The translations under genes and the position numbers were made by a program. Source: Candidatus Gastranaerophilales bacterium (GTDB taxonomy: Bacteria; Cyanobacteriota; Vampirovibrionia; Gastranaerophilales; Gastranaerophilaceae). Taken from it: DNA of 9,960 nt. The stretch is taken from the NCBI GenBank assembly GCA_947625445.1, contig CANQOM010000049.1, forward strand, positions 1 to 9,960, given 5' to 3'. The notes beneath the pieces were generated by a model. The model searched no databases and was not told where the DNA came from. It worked only from the letters and a program-made list of their open reading frames with translations. Positions 7,493 through 9,960 of the stretch are shown piece by piece (position 1 is the first letter of the stretch; every line of letters starts with the position of its first letter).

Positions 7493-7831
7493 ATGACAAA
7501 TATCAACTTTTTATCAAATACTTACCAAACAAAACAAGACCCGAATGTATATGCACAACAGTATGCAACACAAAATGGAATTTCACTTGAAGACGCAAAA
7601 GAAGAATTAAAATCAAAATATGGAGATCCTGACAAAGAAGGTTCTATATTTGCTTCAAATAAAACCAATACGGAAACTGATTTTAATCTTGAAGATTTTG
7701 ACTTTAATTTAAATGAAGAATGGAGCGAAAAAAGTAACGCAGGTAATATCTTTTCAAGAATATTAAATATGCTTAAAGGTCCTAATGGTCCTCAAAAAGA
7801 AGGCGACCCTCAATTAGAACAAGAAGAATAA
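7493..7831 (+). CDS. Small acidic protein of unknown function (112 aa)
   Basis: I do not recognise a named family. The start is firm: AGAGGAG (7478-7484) lies eight bases before the ATG, one of the two best ribosome-binding sites in the window, and the gene has its own terminator 14 bases after the stop. No signal peptide, membrane segment or cysteine is seen. The N-terminus has NINFLSN (3-9), like KINFKAS in the neighbouring phosphoesterase. Residues about 20-47 (YAQQYATQNGIS, then EDAKEELKSKYGDP) look like a short helical pair. The middle is acidic and F/N-rich (FNLEDFDFNLNEEW). Near the C-terminus NIFSRILNMLKG could form an amphipathic helix before a proline/glycine/glutamate tail. A TATATA at 7445-7450 could be a -10 box but no good -35 is seen. 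The gene is divergent from rarA and convergent with the DHH gene. Possible roles such as a cytoplasmic adaptor or envelope-associated protein are only guesses. Confidence 0.8.
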   Translation: MTNINFLSNTYQTKQDPNVYAQQYATQNGISLEDAKEELKSKYGDPDKEGSIFASNKTNTETDFNLEDFDFNLNEEWSEKSNAGNIFSRILNMLKGPNGPQKEGDPQLEQEE

Positions 7832-7844
7832 TTTCATATAATTT

Positions 7845-7873
7845 AAAGGTCTTTCAAATTGAAAGACCTTTTT
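7845..7873. terminator. Bidirectional intrinsic terminator between convergent genes
   Basis: AAAGGTCTTTC (7845-7855), a five-base loop, then GAAAGACCTTT (7861-7871) form an 11-bp perfect stem followed by TT and C. The stem ends are A/T-rich on both strands, so it can stop transcripts of the 112-aa gene (+) and of the DHH gene (-), whose stop codons lie 13 bases to the left and 4 bases to the right. Confidence 0.85.
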
Positions 7874-7875
7874 CG

Positions 7876-9084
7876 TTAAATATTTTCAGCAGATTTAACA
7901 AAATTTTCTACCCATAAATTACATTGTTTTTTATCTAGTCCGGGCATACTCCCTCCTGAACGATTTTTATGTCCGCCGGCTATTAATTCGGGATTATAAT
8001 TTTGTTTGTTATACTCTATTAATCTAAATGCATAATCTTCTTTTGAATGTATACTTATTCTGTATCTTTCACGTTTATAGTCAGGATAAAATACTGCGAT
8101 GGACTTAATCCTTGATAATTTTTTCGATAAATCTTTATCTATAAAGTTATCTTCTGAATCATTTTTCATTATTCTTATTCTGAAATCTCTCAGAATATTA
8201 CTGGTAATAAAATTATCTCCGCCAATATTTTTCCAATCCTTATCGTCTGGCGGAATGACAACATATGCAAATTCATTATTATTTGTAAATCTGATTTTTT
8301 TAAATAAATTTTTTCTGAAATTTTCTTCTTGAGGGTTTAATTTTGATAAAATATCAAGATGTTGAATAATTTCTTTTTGTTTATCTTCATTGAGATTAGA
8401 CTCAATTTTTTCATATACTTCTTTTACTTTTTTATTATTATAAAAGTTTTCTGTTTTCTGAAGTTTTGAATCTGATAATTCTAAAAATCCGGATTTAAGC
8501 ATATCATCAGTCATTCCGCAATATGCCGCAGCCTTTTGATTATCTGTCATCTTTATATTTAACGCTTCAAAAAATCTTGTTAAAACAGATGCCGTAGACT
8601 TTGCATTTACATCTATATATCCGTTCTTAGGTACCGCTATTTCCTCGGAATTTTCATTAATAATACTATCTGTTATTAACTCAGCAGAATCATGATGGTC
8701 AATACAAAAAATATCATTAGGTTTATACGATTTTAGATATTTTAAAGTATTGCTTCTTAGTCTGACAGGTTCAGAGAAATCCAAACATAACGCTTTATCT
8801 GCTTTTTTTAAATCGTCAGAATATTCAACTGCATTATATTTTTTAGTGTTAAATCCATAATTATCCTGAGCATTATTGCATATGATTCTAACATCTTTAC
8901 CTTGATTTACAAGGTAATCATACATAATTCTGGCACTGTTAAAAGAATCTTCATCTGTAGCAACATGACAAAAAATATCAACACTTTTTCCTGACAAAAG
9001 ATTCCTGTTAATATATTCTGCTTCTTTCTTTTGCATTTTACTTGCCTTGAAATTTATTTTTGATTGTAATAATCTTATTTCCAT
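7876..9084 (-). CDS. DHH/DHHA1-family phosphoesterase, divergent
   Basis: A 402-residue member of the DHH superfamily (RecJ, NrnA nano-RNase, GdpP), metal-dependent phosphodiesterases acting on short oligonucleotides, single-stranded DNA, pAp or cyclic dinucleotides. Motif I reads HVATDEDSFNSA (40-51), keeping H40, D44 and D46 where usual members have H-x-N-P-D-G-D-A. Motif II is CLDFSEP with D102. Motif III is IDHHDS (128-133), the DHH itself. Motif IV is GMTDDM with D193/D194. The C-terminus carries the DHHA1 substrate loop AGGHKNRSGGS (369-379). All metal ligands therefore seem present and activity is likely. The length is larger than NrnA (about 310-340), with a lysine/glutamate-rich helical insert around 210-260. 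The substrate cannot be told from sequence. Residues 9-15 (KINFKAS) form a leader ahead of the domain. The ATG at 9084 has no Shine-Dalgarno. The gene is divergent from ung and convergent with the 112-aa gene. Confidence 0.85.
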   Translation of the reverse strand: MEIRLLQSKINFKASKMQKKEAEYINRNLLSGKSVDIFCHVATDEDSFNSARIMYDYLVNQGKDVRIICNNAQDNYGFNTKKYNAVEYSDDLKKADKALCLDFSEPVRLRSNTLKYLKSYKPNDIFCIDHHDSAELITDSIINENSEEIAVPKNGYIDVNAKSTASVLTRFFEALNIKMTDNQKAAAYCGMTDDMLKSGFLELSDSKLQKTENFYNNKKVKEVYEKIESNLNEDKQKEIIQHLDILSKLNPQEENFRKNLFKKIRFTNNNEFAYVVIPPDDKDWKNIGGDNFITSNILRDFRIRIMKNDSEDNFIDKDLSKKLSRIKSIAVFYPDYKRERYRISIHSKEDYAFRLIEYNKQNYNPELIAGGHKNRSGGSMPGLDKKQCNLWVENFVKSAENI

Positions 9085-9142
9085 ACTTTTATTTTAAAAT
9101 AAAAAAAATAAAAATTTGCTATCTGTAAATAAGGGAATAAAT

Positions 9143-9823
9143 ATGTCACAATTTATAATTAATAAGGGCTGGGACAGAGTATTAGATTTAAAAGTTATTG
9201 AAAAAAAATTATCACTCATAAATTCAGAAAGAAAAAATAATAAAATACTTCCTGTTGAAGGAAACCAAAGCGGTATATTCTATGCATTAAAATTAACTGA
9301 TTTTGAAGATGTCAGGGTATTAATAATAGGACAAGATCCATACCCTAATGAAAACCATGCTCATGGACTTGCATTTTCTACAAAATCCGGAGTAGTTCCC
9401 GATTCACTTAAAAACATTTTCAATAAAATAAAACAGGAAACAGGGATTAATAATACATACGGAAACCTGGAATACTGGGCAAAACAAGGTGTTTTATTAC
9501 TAAACAGAGCATTAACTTATCAAGAGAATAAAACCGTATATGGATTTTGGAAACCTGTTATTATTGATATTATTGAAAATCTTTTAAAAAGAGATAAAAA
9601 ATTGGTAATTATTTTATGGGGAAATCCTGCTAATGAATTATTTGACAAAAATAAAATACTTTCACAATATTTAAATTCTGATAAAGTATTGGTTTTAAGA
9701 TCATCTCACCCTTCAAATTTAGGTTGTAATAAAGAAGGTAAATACGGCTCCTTTAATAATTGCAAACATTTTTCACAATGTAATAATTTTTTGGATAAAC
9801 CTATTGACTGGCATACTGTTTAA
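9143..9823 (+). CDS. ung: Uracil-DNA glycosylase, family 1
   Basis: Ung removes uracil from DNA and starts base-excision repair in the cytoplasm. The 226 residues are close to the 229 of the E. coli enzyme. Motif A is GQDPYP (63-68), with catalytic D65 and thymine-excluding Y67; HAHGLAFS (72-79) supplies the stacking F78; PDSLKNIF (86-93) follows; GVLLLNRALT (116-125) has the uracil-binding N121. Motif B is HPSNLG (189-194), with H189 and the intercalating L193, then NCKHFSQCNNFL and PIDW at the end. Two positions differ from the common form: P for H in GQDPYH, and N for P in HPSPL. The frame is open from a TTG at 9116, but the ATG at 9143 is chosen because AAGGGA ends six bases before it and this gives the family's normal N-terminus. 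The gene sits alone, divergent from the DHH gene. Confidence 0.95.
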   Translation: MSQFIINKGWDRVLDLKVIEKKLSLINSERKNNKILPVEGNQSGIFYALKLTDFEDVRVLIIGQDPYPNENHAHGLAFSTKSGVVPDSLKNIFNKIKQETGINNTYGNLEYWAKQGVLLLNRALTYQENKTVYGFWKPVIIDIIENLLKRDKKLVIILWGNPANELFDKNKILSQYLNSDKVLVLRSSHPSNLGCNKEGKYGSFNNCKHFSQCNNFLDKPIDWHTV

Positions 9824-9852
9824 TAAATTCAAAGCAATATTACTAATAGAAC

Positions 9853-9882
9853 AAAAGACTTTCCTATTAAGGAAAGTCTTTT
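9853..9882. terminator. Bidirectional intrinsic terminator after ung
   Basis: AAAAGACTTTCCT (9853-9865), a four-base loop ATTA, and AGGAAAGTCTTTT (9870-9882) form a perfect 13-bp stem. The ends give a U-run on either strand, so it can serve both ung (+) and the gene entering from the right (-). Confidence 0.9.
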
Positions 9883-9907
9883 ATTACTTGGGAGTTGTAA
9901 CTTTTAA

Positions 9908-9960
9908 CTATTGAAAAATATTCAAACCTAAACCACCTAATTTACCTTTAACAGAATCCA
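9908..9960 (-). CDS. C-terminal end of a minus-strand gene, cut by window edge
   Basis: Read on the minus strand from 9958, the frame gives 16 codons (DSVKGKLGGLGLNIFQ) and a TAG at 9910-9908. The other two minus-strand frames meet stops earlier. Position supports a real gene end: it is convergent with ung and lies just behind a bidirectional terminator. The residues are too few to name the protein; the glycine-rich, hydrophobic tail is the only visible trait. Confidence 0.45.
   Translation of the reverse strand, partial: DSVKGKLGGLGLNIFQ

Noticed and set aside
9101..9108. A8 run in the DHH/ung divergent gap as a promoter-spacing switch
   Set aside because: A and T runs of this length are common in this AT-rich sequence and no promoter boxes flank it convincingly.
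9116..9142. TTG at 9116 as start of ung
   Set aside because: The ATG at 9143 has AAGGGA at good spacing and gives the normal family length; the TTG has no such site.
1..9960. CRISPR arrays, tRNA, rRNA, transposase genes
   Set aside because: No regularly spaced repeats, no convincing tRNA fold and no transposase motifs were seen on either strand.

Overview
The window is about 70% AT, uses the standard code (tryptophan is TGG and genes end in TAA or TAG) and has Shine-Dalgarno-led genes, so it is bacterial. Two proteins open with an 'INF' tag (KINFKAS and NINFLSN), and the small acidic protein has 'Y..QNGIS.EDAKEELK.KYGDP' wording. From memory these traits suggest a gut Candidatus Gastranaerophilales/Melainabacteria (Vampirovibrionia) genome. 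This assignment is an inference (about 0.6) and was not checked by search.

Layout. Positions 1-2325 (+) hold the 3' three quarters of hsdR, the motor/restriction subunit of a type I restriction-modification system; its nuclease domain and any hsdM/hsdS lie outside the left edge. Positions 2326-2674 contain no gene but do contain an imperfect 39-nt hairpin, two diverged direct repeats and an 11-bp inverted repeat. On the minus strand, 7350 down to 2675 reads rarA (AAA+ replication-recombination factor), then a FAD-dependent oxidoreductase of the COG1232/UDP-galactopyranose-mutase-like type, then a multi-pass GT-C-type membrane glycosyltransferase whose start overlaps the oxidoreductase. The last two look like a translationally coupled pair for a cell-surface or lipid-linked glycan. 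Divergent from rarA, 7493-7831 (+) encodes a 112-aa acidic protein of unknown function. It meets a divergent DHH/DHHA1 phosphoesterase (7876-9084, -) at a shared hairpin terminator. Divergent from that gene is a family-1 uracil-DNA glycosylase (9143-9823, +). It ends at a second bidirectional terminator, beyond which the last codons of another minus-strand gene enter the window.

How the genes relate. The core is mostly housekeeping: DNA repair (ung, rarA, possibly the DHH protein), one envelope-glycan pair, and the edge of a restriction-modification locus. The strongest unusual signal is an uninterrupted run of nine G residues inside the oxidoreductase coding sequence. Gain or loss of one G would create a stop at once or within ten codons, so the run could act as an on/off phase-variation switch for the glycan pair. 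I did not find a clear new multi-gene system. The other second-look items are the structured gap after hsdR, the shared N-terminal INF tag, the small orphan protein and the variant active-site wording in ung and the DHH protein.
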